Below, piece after piece: positions 44,419-56,140 of a DNA stretch of 64,000 bases. Under the pieces are notes generated by a model, which was not told the DNA's origin, searched no databases, and was given only the letters and a program-made list of their open reading frames with translations. Made by a program: the position numbers and the translations under genes. Source of the DNA: Selaginella moellendorffii (lineage: Eukaryota > Streptophyta > Lycopodiopsida > Selaginellales > Selaginellaceae); the NCBI RefSeq assembly GCF_000143415.4, contig NW_003314262.1:4775131-4839130 (forward strand), given 5' to 3'. Numbering within the stretch: the stretch's first letter is position 1; every line of letters begins with the position of its first letter.

Positions 44419-47152
44419 TAGATAATTGGTTTTCTAACTTCCTTTCCTCTAGTTTGTATCCTATTCTCTGCAACGTTTGATATCGTTCCAAGAAAGCCCA
44501 ACTCTCTAGAGCAGACCACAATGCCCTTGAAAATCTCATAGCCCTGCTAGTGAATGGTTGCAAAGAGCAAGAAATTGTTGTGGCTGAAGTAGAAGCCTAA
44601 TCAAAGAGCTGTTTGACCACCTTCTCGGATTTCAGATGCGCAATCCAACAATATGCAAGTACATTTAAGAATTTATTGAAATAAATTAGTATTGTAAGGT
44701 TCAAGCACAATTTTGATTTTTGGACATTCAACAACTTACCAAAATATTTTAAGTTTTTACTATAAAAAATTTATACCTTATAACTTTTATAATATAACTA
44801 ATTTTATTATCTTTTTCCCATTAAATTAATATTATTATAGAACATTTGCATTGTGTTACTTGGCAAGAAAAATTAAGTATAAACAACTTTAATTATTACT
44901 ATTATTAATAATTATAATTTTACAATAAAAAAGTATTTACATTATAAAAGGTGAATTCTTATGATTATTATTAGGATACCGCCTTTTTCTGGACAACCAT
45001 CACTTTTGTTTTATTTGTATGACATTTAAAGATTGACAAAGCAATAGTGTTAGACTGTAGAATTAATAACTATAAGTGGGAAAGATGATATTACATAGCA
45101 TTGTAGTTATTGAAGAGCACCAATGCCAAAATGCAATAAAGAAATTTTTAAAATACTTATTAAATAAAATAAAATATATAATTTTTAAAAATAATTTTAA
45201 CATTTATAATATTTTTAAATAAAAATATAAATATTCACTTAGTATGAATGATGTATACAATAGAAGCATATTTAATATAAATAATTAAACACTAAAAATT
45301 AACTTGGTACTGGATATTTAACTTGTAAAGTAATATGTACAATATTTTTTATAGTATTTATTTATAGTGTCATTATTGAAGTTAGTAAAATTATTAAAAT
45401 TAGCAATTTAATCTAAAATCTTCTTGTTTATATTGTTTGGTTTGCTTAAACAAAGCTGTAAAGGTTTTTATATGTAAAATATACTTGAATATCCTAGAAT
45501 ATTCTACCATCTATTTAGATTAATTATGTATTTATAATTTATAAATAATTTTATCATTTATAAACTTTTCTAAACACTTCCTAGTATATTTTAGTTTATT
45601 GTACCATATAATATAACAATAACTTGTGTTTATAAATTAGAAACTTCCATTTGATCAATTTAATTAATAATGTAGGACACATGGTTTTCACCCTTTATCC
45701 TATGCTGTTTTATTATAGAATATCAACAAAGTAGAACTTAAACCCTCTATGTGCCATATGTCATATGCCACATGCCACATATCCCAAGGACAATAGAGTG
45801 GAACCTAAGTTTCAGGACTTAGGGTTATTGAACAAAGGAATGAAGCTAAATTCCCAAGTATAGAGCTAAAAAGTGAAAGAACCAAAGCATAAAGCAACTC
45901 TTGAGTGTATAACCTAAGGAGCAAAGGGACAAAAACACAAAGAGACTTGAAACAATCCTAAAATATCCAACATCCTAATGCTAGAACTAAGATGCAAAAC
46001 AGAGCTAAATGAAATTTACCACTATTTTAATATATTAGTGGCCTAATGTCAAGATATGGGCACTCCACCAACTAATATGGTATGAAATTAACATAGTATG
46101 ATAAGCACAAGATGGATTGATAAAGGGTCTAGAAATGCTAATTTTTTGTTGTTGTCATGATAGTAAAGAAAAAATATTTGAAAGGACAGCCAATAGGTAA
46201 CTTTTGATACTTGAAGTCATATTCGCAACAAATAATAAGAATTTACTCTGGTCATAAATTTATATTTAATTTGAATTTAATAAAAAATTAAAATTAGAAT
46301 ATCCTAATAAAGTTTTATAAATATATAAAATAATTGTTACATGTTGCATACAGTAATGTTTTTTTACTTAATAGTATTGCTAATTTAAAATTATTAAATT
46401 ACCATTAAAATATTTGTAATTTACAGGAATAGAATACTAAAAGTTTTAAATAATTTTATAACTGGATAATTGGATTGGATTATGATAGCCCACACATATA
46501 TTTTGCTATCAAAATATTATCTTTCTAGAGTTCAGATTATTATAAATAATCTCTATAACCTTAAACGTTTTTACATTTTAATATTTACTTTCTTTAGAAA
46601 AATGCTCAAAAATAAATAAAATTCCAGAATTCTTTAAGTTATGCATCCCACAAAGATGATCAATTACCATGTTATAATCCCTGTTTTTTTTTTTTAAAAA
46701 TAAGTTACATTATACCAAAAAGTATTGAATGATATAGTGCATCTAATTTGCCAAGAAGGCATAATTATAATATAGAGTAACTATTAGAAATATTCAAATG
46801 GTTAATCAAATGAACAAGACTATAGATGAAACATAAATTTATTTGTAAATAGTGGAGCTAAATGTATTTTAAATCCATTGTCATGAACAATAATTTTTTG
46901 TACCTCATTTAATCAAAATGTAAGAACAAAAATAGATTTCTTAATAAATAAATTGCAAATTTTTATTTTACACATATAAAATATATATACATCATAAGTA
47001 AATGTTTCATACCCTTGATATGTTTATTCTTCTCTTCTAAATTCCAAAATTTTTCTTTTGACCTTTGTCCTGAATATTTGCTTAAAAAAAGTTAATTTTT
47101 ATTTTTCTATACAAAGGATTGCTGCAAAGCAATATAATTCTTTTAGTTACTA
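44419..47152. other. AT-rich repeat DNA between gene blocks
   Basis: Extremely AT-rich, with one copy of the dispersed repeat at 45735-46085. No coding frame of interest. A poly-T run lies near 46684. Confidence 0.6.
45735..46085 (-). repeat. dispersed repeat, copy B (inverted partner at 17985-18310)
   Basis: Matches the reverse complement of 17985-18310, including catcctaatgctagaactaa, the aaaccctct(a)tgtgccatat edge and the 'aggacaatagagtggaac' block. It lies inside an AT-rich stretch and has no ORF. Confidence 0.7.
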
Positions 47153-49159
47153 CTATAAACTTAAGCGGTCAAACTGGAGACGAAAGCCCTTCTCCACCGC
47201 CTTGAACGTGAATTCGTTCGGCGTGTGGCCATTCCGCATCATCTCTTGCAGCAAATCCCATGCAGCATCCACATCCGAGCGGCACAAAATCTGCACAAGA
47301 GTTCCATAAGTGTGATCATCTGGAAAAATCCCTGCTTTCAGCATCTCCTCCAGCAGCTCCATCGCTCTCGAAACTTTCCCGGCGCCAGCCAGAGTCTGGA
47401 TCAAGCTGGTGTACGTGAAGCAGTCCGGAATCACTCCATTGTCTATCATCTCGGCCAGGAGATCGAATGCTCGCTCCTCCATGCCCACCTTCCCCAGCCC
47501 GTGAATGATCATGCTGTAAGTCACGATGCTCGGCTCCAGTTCTTCCTTTCTCCGCTGCATCTCACGCAGGAGCTCCAGGGCCTCGTCCATCTTCTTCAGC
47601 TTGCACAGCGCGTTGATCACGGTGTTGTAAGTCACAGTGCTGGGAAGAATACCGTCCTTGAGGATCCTCTGGTAGAGCTCGAGGGCTTCTTCGAGCCTGC
47701 TGGACTTGACGAAGCCGTCCATGATCATCGTGTAAATGTACCTGTTGGGCTTCACTGCCGCCTTGTCCATGAGCCGGAGGACGTGAGTCGCCGCTGCCAT
47801 GGATCCCTCCTTGCAGAAATTGTCGATGATGATCCCGTAAGTGTGCATGTCGGGCTTGCAGCCTTTCTCCACCATCGTCTCGAAAACCTTCTCGGCTTCC
47901 TCCCTCCTGCCGATGCTGTAGAGAGCTTCGATGAACATCGTGTAGGAGATGGTGTCGGGAGCACAGTCTCTGTCCGCCATCTCCTCCATCACCGCGAAAG
48001 CCTCCTCCACCTTTCCCATGCCGATGTAGCCAGTGACGATGAAACTGTAAGTGTCCACTCGAGGCCTCAGCCTTCTTCGTCTCATCTCCTGGATCGTCTT
48101 TACAGCCTCTTGAATCCTCCCACACTTGCAAAGCCCAGCGACGATCGAGGTGTAAGCCACTGCGGTCGGCGGAGGACCCCTGGCGATCATCAAGTCGACA
48201 AGCTTTCGTGCCTCGTCCACTCTCCCGGCCTTGGACAGCCCGTCGATCAAACTCGAGTAAGCGATGATGTCCGGCTTGTGTCCCTTCCGGATCATCTCCT
48301 CGAAGACGTCGCAGGCTCTCTCCACCTTGTGAGCCTTGCACAAGCCATCGACGAGAACAGTGTAAGTCAACAAAGTTGGCTCACATTTGCTCGCCACCAT
48401 CTTCTCGTAGTACTCCAGTCCCGCATCGTAGTTCCCAGCCTTGAAGAGGCCGTCCACAATCGCAGTGTAAGTCACCGAGTCCGGAGCTTCAATCGCCTCG
48501 AAGAGCCTGCAAGCCTCCTCGGTCCGCTTCGCTGCTGCAAGCCCGCGGATTAGAATCCCATACGAGACCGAATCCAAGCTCGACTTTGGAGACACCGAGT
48601 TGAAGTAGCTTACCGCCTTGTCGAGGTCGCGTCGAGCACAGAGAGCGCTGAGAATGACCCCGTGCGTGGCACCATTGCTGGTTATCCCGCGGGCTTTCAT
48701 CTCCCGGAGCAAAGCATTCACCACCTCGAAGTCGTCCCTCGCGGCGAATCCTCTAAGCAGTATGTTGAACGAGGAGACGTTGGGCTCCGAGATGCTGCTC
48801 TGGAAGAACCCGAGAGCATCCGAGAGCTGGCCTCCACGAACCAGCGCGAGCAGAAGAGAGTTGCGAGTGAAGAGGGTGTGCGAGAAGCCCGGCCTCGTAG
48901 CAGCCCAGTGATAGAAGCCGAGAGCGTTGCAAGTGCGCCGGAGCCTGCCGAGGACACCACCGAATGTATCTCTCGAGAGCTTGGTGCTCACTGCGGCGTG
49001 GGATCTCTCGAGCAGCGCTTGGACGTCGCTAGCCTTGTCCTCCAGGATGGCGAGCAGCGATTCTACGTGGCGGGTGTCTTCGTGCTCGAAAGTGGGAGCT
49101 GAGACCCTATAGCGCCTCTGGATCCTCCACACCACTGGGAGAAATCGCTGCTTTCTCAT
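47153..49159 (-). CDS. P-class pentatricopeptide repeat protein
   Basis: Intronless, 668 codons from the ATG at 49159. The open frame reaches 49228, but the first 23 codons run through the relic of another PPR gene in a different frame, so MRKQRFLPVVWRIQRRYRVS is the better start. It is also a good organellar presequence. The pre-repeat region (RHVESLLAILED, then DTFGGVLGRL, and a YHWAATRPGFSHTLFTRNSL-like block) parallels the 25.8-kb gene. About fifteen P repeats follow, such as VTYTAIVDGLFKAGNYDAG-like units and IIAYSSLIDGLSKAGRVDEA. No E or DYW domain. Predicted organelle RNA-binding protein of the same paralogous set as the genes at 6.9 and 25.8 kb. Its upstream telo-box pair seems inherited from the relic copy. 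Confidence 0.92.
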   Translation of the reverse strand: MRKQRFLPVVWRIQRRYRVSAPTFEHEDTRHVESLLAILEDKASDVQALLERSHAAVSTKLSRDTFGGVLGRLRRTCNALGFYHWAATRPGFSHTLFTRNSLLLALVRGGQLSDALGFFQSSISEPNVSSFNILLRGFAARDDFEVVNALLREMKARGITSNGATHGVILSALCARRDLDKAVSYFNSVSPKSSLDSVSYGILIRGLAAAKRTEEACRLFEAIEAPDSVTYTAIVDGLFKAGNYDAGLEYYEKMVASKCEPTLLTYTVLVDGLCKAHKVERACDVFEEMIRKGHKPDIIAYSSLIDGLSKAGRVDEARKLVDLMIARGPPPTAVAYTSIVAGLCKCGRIQEAVKTIQEMRRRRLRPRVDTYSFIVTGYIGMGKVEEAFAVMEEMADRDCAPDTISYTMFIEALYSIGRREEAEKVFETMVEKGCKPDMHTYGIIIDNFCKEGSMAAATHVLRLMDKAAVKPNRYIYTMIMDGFVKSSRLEEALELYQRILKDGILPSTVTYNTVINALCKLKKMDEALELLREMQRRKEELEPSIVTYSMIIHGLGKVGMEERAFDLLAEMIDNGVIPDCFTYTSLIQTLAGAGKVSRAMELLEEMLKAGIFPDDHTYGTLVQILCRSDVDAAWDLLQEMMRNGHTPNEFTFKAVEKGFRLQFDRLSL

Positions 49160-49470
49160 CGTTTGCAACCAATCTTGGAGCACAGCCCGCGGATTTGAGC
49201 TTCTGGCAATGCTTTTGGAGCCCGCCAAGCCCCTTGATCACGGTAGAGAAGCTCGCCTTTGGAGTGACTCGAGTGACTGCACGAAAGTAGTGATCGCTGT
49301 GGCCTTGAGAATGATCCCATGAGTCACAGCGCGCATGGCGGGATTGCTGCTGTACATTCTTTCCTTGAAAATCGCCCACATCCTCACCTGGCTTAGCGCT
49401 TTCGAGCGATTCTGGCCAAGATCAATAGCCAAAATCCTAAAACCCTAAATCTCAAATGTTAGGGTTCTTA
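49141..49470 (-). pseudogene. internally deleted PPR gene relic, duplicate of the 25.8-kb gene
   Basis: Collinear pieces of the 25.8-kb PPR gene survive in shifting frames. In order they are a SAKPGE(D/N)V piece, an IFKE(R/K)M piece, AVTHGIILKA, YFRAVT with TPKASF, STVIKGL, then LKSAGCAP. Segments between them are deleted and frames change at the joins, so no product is expected. The upstream edge at 49440-49470 also matches that gene's promoter (accctaaatctc followed by tagggttctt). The relic abuts and slightly overlaps the start of the 47.2-kb PPR gene. Confidence 0.8.
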
Positions 49471-49611
49471 TTTTCCAGTTGCCACATCAGCACGATCTAG
49501 CCGTCCATTAAAAATATAAAGCTCAGGTATATTCTGGCTTTAAACCCTTAAACCCTAAGTTCCTCTATTTGTGTAACCTAGGGCAGGGCGTGCGTGCGCT
49601 GGGGTTTTGCG

Positions 49612-52600
49612 ATGGAGCAGCTGGAGCTCCTGCTTTTCCAGTTCTTGATGCCCGACAATGACGCTCGCAAGAATGCGGAGGAACAAATCAAGCATCTCGC
49701 CAGGGATCCGGAGCTCGTTCCCGCGCTACTGCACCAGATCCGCAACGCCAGGTCTGCGAATGTGCGCCAGCTCGCGGCGGTACTGCTGCGCAAGAAGATC
49801 GTCGGCCTGTGGATGAAGCTCAATCCGCAGCTCCACGCCTCGCTCAAGAATTTGCTGCTGGAGAGCATCACACTCGACAACAGGTAGGAAATTTTGGTCG
49901 AAAGGCTTTAGCTTTCTCTCAATTCGTTTCCGTAGCCTCGCCGTGCGACGTGCCAGTGCTGATGTGGTGAGCGCTTTGGCGAAACAAGACGTTCCAGCAG
50001 GAAATTGGCCAGAGCTACTGCCTTTCCTCTTTCAATGCAGCCAGAGTTTGCAAGAAGATCATCGCGAGGTGGGAAGCCAAATGTAGCTCGTTGCTGTGCT
50101 GTGACAATGTTTCGTCTTTCTTCTTGGCATGTTTATATCAGGTGGCGCTTGTGCTTTTCAGTTCTCTCACGGAAACCATTGGAGAGATTCTCAGGCCACA
50201 TTTCGCGACTTTGCATGCCATCTTTCTCAATGGATTGAGAGACCAGAGCGCCAAAGTCAGAGTTGCGGCTCTCAAGTATGCATACCCCCTTTGCTCGCAG
50301 CGGTTTCTATAAAAAAACTCATTGTCTTTTCGTGCATAGGGCAGGCGGAACGCTCGTAGGATACATCGAGAGCGAGGATGAAGTGGTGAGCTTGCGTTTT
50401 CACTTCGAGCTGGCAAGCATGTAACGTTTTAGTTCATGGACAGAGGATGATGCGCGAGCTCATTGCGCCTATATTGGATGTGTCTCGCTACTGTCTAGAG
50501 ACGGGGAGTGAGGATGTCGCTGTTCTCGCTTTTGAGATTTTTGACGAGCTTATTGAATCCCCGGTCTCTCTGCTCGGGCAGTCCATTCCTGTGATCGTCC
50601 ATTTCGCACTGGAGGTAGCCTTGAACAGCAAGTGGGAGCAAAGCACTCGTTATCAGGTACGGGTGTGCATTTTCGATGGCTGTTCTCGGATTAAGGCTGA
50701 TCCTTCCAACAGGCTTTGCAGACTATATCGTGGCTTGCGAAGTATAAGCCGAAGACTCTGGTGAAACATAAGCTAGTTCCGGCTATCATCTCATCCATGT
50801 GTCAGATTCTTTCGGAGGAAGACTTTGAGCTGGACGAATACTCTGTTTCTGCAGACCGCGCTGCTGCCGAAGTCCTAGACACTATGGCCCTGCACCTGAT
50901 CAACAAGCACGTCTTCCCGCACGTGTTCTCGTTTGCGCTGTCGAACTTTCAGCGGTCTGAGTATAGCATCCGCGAAGCAGCAGTGATGTCTCTGGGGATA
51001 ATAGCCGAAGGCTGCTACGAGATCATGAGAAGCAACTTAACTGACATCCTGAACTTGGTGCTACAAGCATTTGAGGATCAAGAGAAAGCTGTACGAGGAG
51101 CTGCGGGCTTTACGATTGGTCAATTTGCGGAGCACTTGCAGCCAGAGATTGTTCTGCATTACGAAAGAGTTCTTCCTTGCATCTTCAAAGTTTTGACAGA
51201 TCCAAATGCTGAAGTTCAGGTAGGCTGCTTGTCATCCTTTTTACGAGTTTTTTTTCACACCGTTATGCAGGAGAAGGCGTACTACGCGCTTGCTGCTTTC
51301 TGTGAGCATTTGGGATCGGAAATTCTGCCATTCTTGCCGGTTTTGATGGAGAGATTGGTGGCCACGCTGCAGTGTAGCCGGAGAGATTTGCAAGAAACTT
51401 GCATGGTATGGAAGTGCTACTACCTTGTCTTAAATGATAGCCTTACCTCTTTTGCTTGCAGTCAGCCATATGCTCGACAGCAGCAGCAGCGCAGTCTGCA
51501 TTCATTCCATATGCTCCAGGAGTTCTCGAGCTGATGAAAAGCTTTCTTGTTCTGACTGCTGACGAAGATTTACCCGCTCGCGCCAGGGCTACGGAGCTGG
51601 TCGGTATCATTGGCACTGCGGTTGGCAGGCAATATATTGAGCCCGTTCTTCCCTCCTTTGTCGAGGCAGCCATTTCTGTAAGTATTTGGAAGTCTCTCCT
51701 TCGTCTCATCTCCTCCCGTATGCAGGGCTTCTCTCTGGACTACACTGAGCTTCGTGAGTACAGCCATGGCTTCTTCAGTTCGGTGGCTGAAATCCTTGAA
51801 GGAGATTTAGAACAGGTTGAACACTTTCTTTGAGATATCTATCCATCACTTGACTGACTATACCAAATGGTTGCAGTATCTTCCGCGTTTAGTGCCCTTA
51901 GCCTATGCAACTTGTGATCTTGACGATGGCACCACGGTGGATTTTGAGGTAGAAAACGAAGACGGAGAGTTTGGTGATGTATCGTCCGACGACGGCGACG
52001 ATAACAACCAAAATTTACGCAATGTCAGTATCCGGACTGGTGTATTGGACGAGAAAGCTGCGGCCACTCAGGCCTTGGGAGCATTTGCTCTGCATTCCAA
52101 AGGCGCATTCATGCCGTATCCTTTTGCTTGTATCTTTTCATTCTTGTGACCTTGACAAGAATGACCCGTAGCTATCTTGAGGCGACATTGAAGATTCTGA
52201 GAAAGCACAGCATGTATTTCCACGAGGATGTCCGCTTGCAAGCTTTCATTGCGCTCCAACGTAAGTTTTGCGCTCCTGAGTATTCTTAATTCTTGTAATT
52301 TTCTTTTCTCAAACAGATATGCTCACGGCAACACAAGCTACCTTTCCAAACACCGATGTAAGCCGCTCTTGGTGAGATCAGTGACGTTCTAACTTTGCTT
52401 TCTTTTTCAGACAATCTCAGCTCAAGCAAAACATGTTCTTGGTATGTACATGAAGACCCATTGATATGTTCTTAGAAGACAACTGATTGCTGCTGTAGGT
52501 GTTGTAATGGAGCTGTATCTGATGTGCCTGAAATCAGACAGTGATAAGGACACTGTTGCACAGGTGTGCACCTGCCTAGCGGAAATCTACAGGCATCAGG

Positions 52601-53913
52601 ACGCGAAAGCAATGGAACCTTGTAAGTCACATAGTTTGTTTTCTTTGGTTGTCACTAAACGCATTTCTTACAGTTTTCTTGCTCACATCGGAAGAGGTTT
52701 TGAAACTTCTACGGCAGGAAGCCACATGCCAGCGAACGGACGATACAGACGACGAGGACGATGGGCAGCTGGACACAGATCAAGCACTGATGGATGCGGT
52801 TGCAGACGTTCTACCAGCCATGGCAACCTGTATGGGCCCATCTTTTGAGCCGATATTTTCTCAACATTTTGAAGCCTTGATGAAGTTTTCGGTACAGTCT
52901 CTTTGCACGTAGCATGTTCTTTTGTTGTCTCACCTTCTGATTTTCAGAAAGAAAGCCGCGCTGCAAATGACAGAACAATGGTGATTGGATGCGTTGCGGA
53001 GATCGCTCGTGCGATTGGATCACAGATCATACCCTACATTCCAGTACGTATTGTTTTCTCCCTGTGCGTTCTGGAAAGTGGACTTTTGCGTGCAGCGAGT
53101 CATGCCAGTGGCTCTCCAAGAACTGAGGTCAGCCGAGGCAGCAAATCGTCGCAACGCTGCATATTGTGTGGGCCAACTGTGCAAGAATGGCGGTGTCAAA
53201 GCCGAGGAGTATGTCCAGCTTCATTGCTCTCTGTCCGGTGCTGATCCTTTAAAACTCCTCGCAGATTCTACGGAAGTGCTCTTGCGGCGTTGCATCCTTT
53301 GTTTAGCGAGGGAGAAGAGGACGTGGTGCGCGACAATGCAGCTGGAGCCGTGGCGAGAATGATCACGACTCAGTCGCAAGCTCTTCCTTTATCACAGGTA
53401 CAGAGCGTTTTCTCTTTTATTTTTTTCTTTCTCGGGAAGTCAGCTTTGTCGACGCTGACACAACTGGAACCGTGTGTACAGGTCCTCCCAGTCCTCGTCC
53501 GAGCACTCCCTGTGAAAGCCGACTTGGAAGAGGCGACCGCTGTCTACACTTGCCTCAGCAATTTGATTCTAGCTTCGCAACCAGAGGTTGGTTTTCTTTA
53601 GTGTTTTTTTTCTCGTCCATCTCTCTTGTTTTCTCTGGATTGATGGAAGAGAAACAAGAGAAGTTGGATGGCGGCTTCTCTTGTCTGTTCTAAGCCTTCG
53701 TTTTCGCAGATTCTACCATTGGTGCCGCAAGTGCTGCCAATTTTCGCCAAGGTGGCCGCCTCCACCGACGAGCTCCCCGAAGAAGCGAAGGTGCTAATCG
53801 GGCGAGCGGTGGCACACTTGCTGTCCCATTATCGCGATGAGATGCAGCCTCTTCTCAGCAACATTCCAGCTGACCAAGCCAACGCACTGGCAGCGATCGT
53901 GAGGAAGATCTGA
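49612..53913 (+). CDS. IPO4: importin-4-like nuclear transport receptor (importin beta family)
   Basis: Twenty exons with introns mostly 50-115 nt give 1045 residues, the expected size for importin-4. Exons: 49612-49883, 49936-50068, 50142-50275, 50340-50385, 50444-50656, 50713-51219, 51271-51405, 51462-51677, 51726-51815, 51877-52115, 52172-52260, 52317-52357, 52411-52441, 52499-52621, 52674-52891, 52948-53043, 53096-53208, 53265-53397, 53482-53586, 53710-53913. The N-terminus (DNDARKNAEEQIKHLARDPE, VRQLAAVLLRKKI) is the Ran-binding importin-N region. HEAT repeats continue throughout (EYSIREAAVMSLGIIAEGC, ANRRNAAYCVGQLCKN). An acidic loop with DVSSDDGDD is near residue 640, as in importin-4. 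Importin-4 carries histones and ribosomal proteins into the nucleus. A telo-box lies at 49550. Confidence 0.92.
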
Positions 53914-53932
53914 TACGATATCAGGCAAGAGC

Positions 53933-53968
53933 TCTTCTTCTTCTTCTTCTTCTCTCTCTCTCTCTCTC
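53933..53968. repeat. (CTT)n(CT)n microsatellite
   Basis: About seven CTT units run into about eight CT units just downstream of the importin stop, probably in its 3' UTR. Confidence 0.9.
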
Positions 53969-54294
53969 GGTGAGGATTTTGTTTTCGTTCTCCTCCCCTC
54001 TTTCGATTTTTCGTGATCGATCGAGCCAGCTCTCCTCGATCACGCGAGTTTTGGCGTTGGATTATTTTTTTGGAATCGGGAACGAAAGTTAGCGAACTTA
54101 GCGTGCGGTTTATTCTGTTGGCACATTCCGTTTGTCATTTTGGATGTTCTGTTTGGCCCCTTTAAACTCTCGGCGTACCCGCCCTAGAGTTTAGATCGTT
54201 CCTCCTTTCTCGGATCTAGGCCGCGCGGCCGGGGTTTTGGAGCAGCGATCCATCGTTTTAGCTCGGCGCATCGGGTAGGATCGAAGGGAATTCC

Positions 54295-55928
54295 ATGGCG
54301 CGCCCGACGCCGCTGCTCAAGGATGAGCTCGACATTGTGATTCCCACCATCAGGAACTTGGATTTCCTGGAAATGTGGAGGCCCTTCTTCCAGCACTACC
54401 ATCTCATCATCGTCCAGGACGGCGACCCCAGCAAGCAGATCAAGGTGCCCGAGGGATTCGACTACGAGCTCTACAACCGCAACGACATCAACCGGATCTT
54501 GGGATCCAAGGCGTCGTGCATCTCCTTCAAGGACAGCGCCTGCCGCTGCTTTGGATTCCTCGTGTCCAAGAAGAAGTACATCTTCACCATTGACGACGAT
54601 TGTTTTGTAAGTTCTTCCTTTTCTTTCTTGTTCTTGCTCGAGTTTGTTTGCTAGAGATTTGTTGCGAGCTCGAGAATTCTTGTTTTTCTTTGTTCGATTG
54701 GTCGAGTTTGGTTGCTAGATTTATGTCTAGATCTCTTGCGAGAGCTCTGAGCTCACAAATCCTGTTTTTATTGTTCGAGTGCTCGAGTTTCTTTGCTAGA
54801 TTCTTCTTGCGAGAGCGCTGAGCTTTTTCTTTTCTTCGATTTCTTGGATCGATCTGTATGAGCTGAGCTGATTTTGCTTTTGCTTCTTTCCAGGTAGCCA
54901 AGGATCCGTCCAGCAAAGACATCAACGCGCTGGAACAGCACATAAAGAATCTCTTGTCTCCATCGACACCTTATTTTTTTAACACACTCTACGATCCATA
55001 CCGCGAAGGCACAGACTTCGTCCGGGGATATCCTTTTAGTCTCCGAGAAGGCGTCCAAACGGCGATCTCTCACGGCCTGTGGCTCAACATCCCCGACTAT
55101 GACGCTCCCACGCAGCTAGTCAAGCCATCCGAGAGAAACACAAGGTAACTTTTTCATTCTTCTGCCAAAAAAAAAGCTCTTTTTCTCGATGCTTCTTTAG
55201 ATTCCAGAGATCTAATCGATTGTTTTTCTCTCGCAGATATGTCGACGCGGTCATGACGATCCCCAAAGGAACGCTCTTCCCGATGTGTGGGATGAATCTA
55301 GCTTTCAACCGGGAGCTCATTGGACCGGCGATGTACTTCGGCTTGATGGGCGACGGGCAACCGATCGGCCGCTACGACGATATGTGGGCCGGATGGTGTT
55401 GCAAGGTAAAAAAACCAACTTTGGTCGCACAAAAAAACCATCTTTCTTTCTTCTCATCCCGAGAACTTACACTGCATTGGCATGAATCAGGTGATCTGCG
55501 ACCACTTGGGCTATGGAGTTAAGACCGGCTTGCCATACATCTGGCACAGCAAAGCCAGCAATCCATTCGTGAACCTCAAGAAGGAATACAAGGGGATCTT
55601 TTGGCAGGAGGAGATCATCCCCTTCTTCCAGTCGGCAGTGCTGTCCAAGGAGGCCACCAGCGTGGAGCAGTGCTACAGGGAGCTGGCCAAGCAAGTGAGG
55701 GAGAAGCTGAGCAACGTAGATCCATACTTTTCCAAGCTCGCCGACGCCATGGTCACCTGGACCGAGTCGTGGGAGGAGCTGACCAGTAACAAGATCGTGG
55801 CTGGCGGCGTCAAGGCTTCCAGCGGCGGCGTCCATCACGCCAATGGCCCGACCACGAAGGTGGCGTCGCCGCCACCGCCACCGCCGGCTGTGGTTAAGTC
55901 CGAAGAACTTGGAAGCCCCGCAGCGTAA
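54295..55928 (+). CDS. RGP: UDP-arabinopyranose mutase / reversibly glycosylated polypeptide
   Basis: Interconverts UDP-arabinopyranose and UDP-arabinofuranose for cell-wall polymer synthesis, on the cytosolic face of the Golgi. Four exons: 54295-54606, 54894-55144, 55237-55405 and 55491-55928, giving 389 residues. Landmarks are the N-terminal [19 protein letters not shown], the metal-binding DDD of FTIDDDCF (about residues 100-104), and YPFSLREG, whose Arg (about 155) corresponds to the self-glycosylated arginine of characterised family members. [20 protein letters not shown] and [12 protein letters not shown] also match. The C-terminal tail is Pro/Gly/Ala-rich and variable, as usual. No signal peptide, which suits a peripheral protein. 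The first intron is unusually long for this window (287 nt) and holds an internal repeat. Confidence 0.95.
54635..54830 (+). repeat. imperfect three-copy repeat inside RGP intron 1
   Basis: Three units of about 65-75 nt start with (g)ctcgagtttgtttgctaga or close variants (near 54636, 54700 and 54784). Each continues through cttgcgag and a ctctgagct-like string. They lie entirely within the intron and may explain its length. Confidence 0.6.
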
Positions 55929-55973
55929 AACTCTTCCCAAAAGTTTATTTAAAAAAATTCACATAGATCTTTG

Positions 55974-56093
55974 CTCAGGAAATTAAAATAATGTCGCGAT
56001 ATTTTCTTCGCCAAAATCTCGTCTTCATGGGAAGTTTTAAGTCTTCCCGAAAATTTCAATTTTGTTTTTTGCTCAGGAAATTAAAATAATGTA
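55974..56093. repeat. 22-bp direct repeat pair in the RGP/NAGK spacer
   Basis: gctcaggaaattaaaataat is found near 55974 and again near 56073, followed by gt in both cases. The spacer between RGP and the N-acetylglutamate kinase gene otherwise shows no feature. Confidence 0.7.
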
Positions 56094-56140
56094 ATTAGCA
56101 TTAGAAAAACCCGGGAAAATCCCTAGCGAGCTTTTAGGTC

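Noticed and set aside
49160-49228. First 23 codons of the 47.2-kb PPR open frame
   Set aside because: They run through the PPR relic in a different frame. The ATG at 49159 gives a proper presequence and matches its paralogue.
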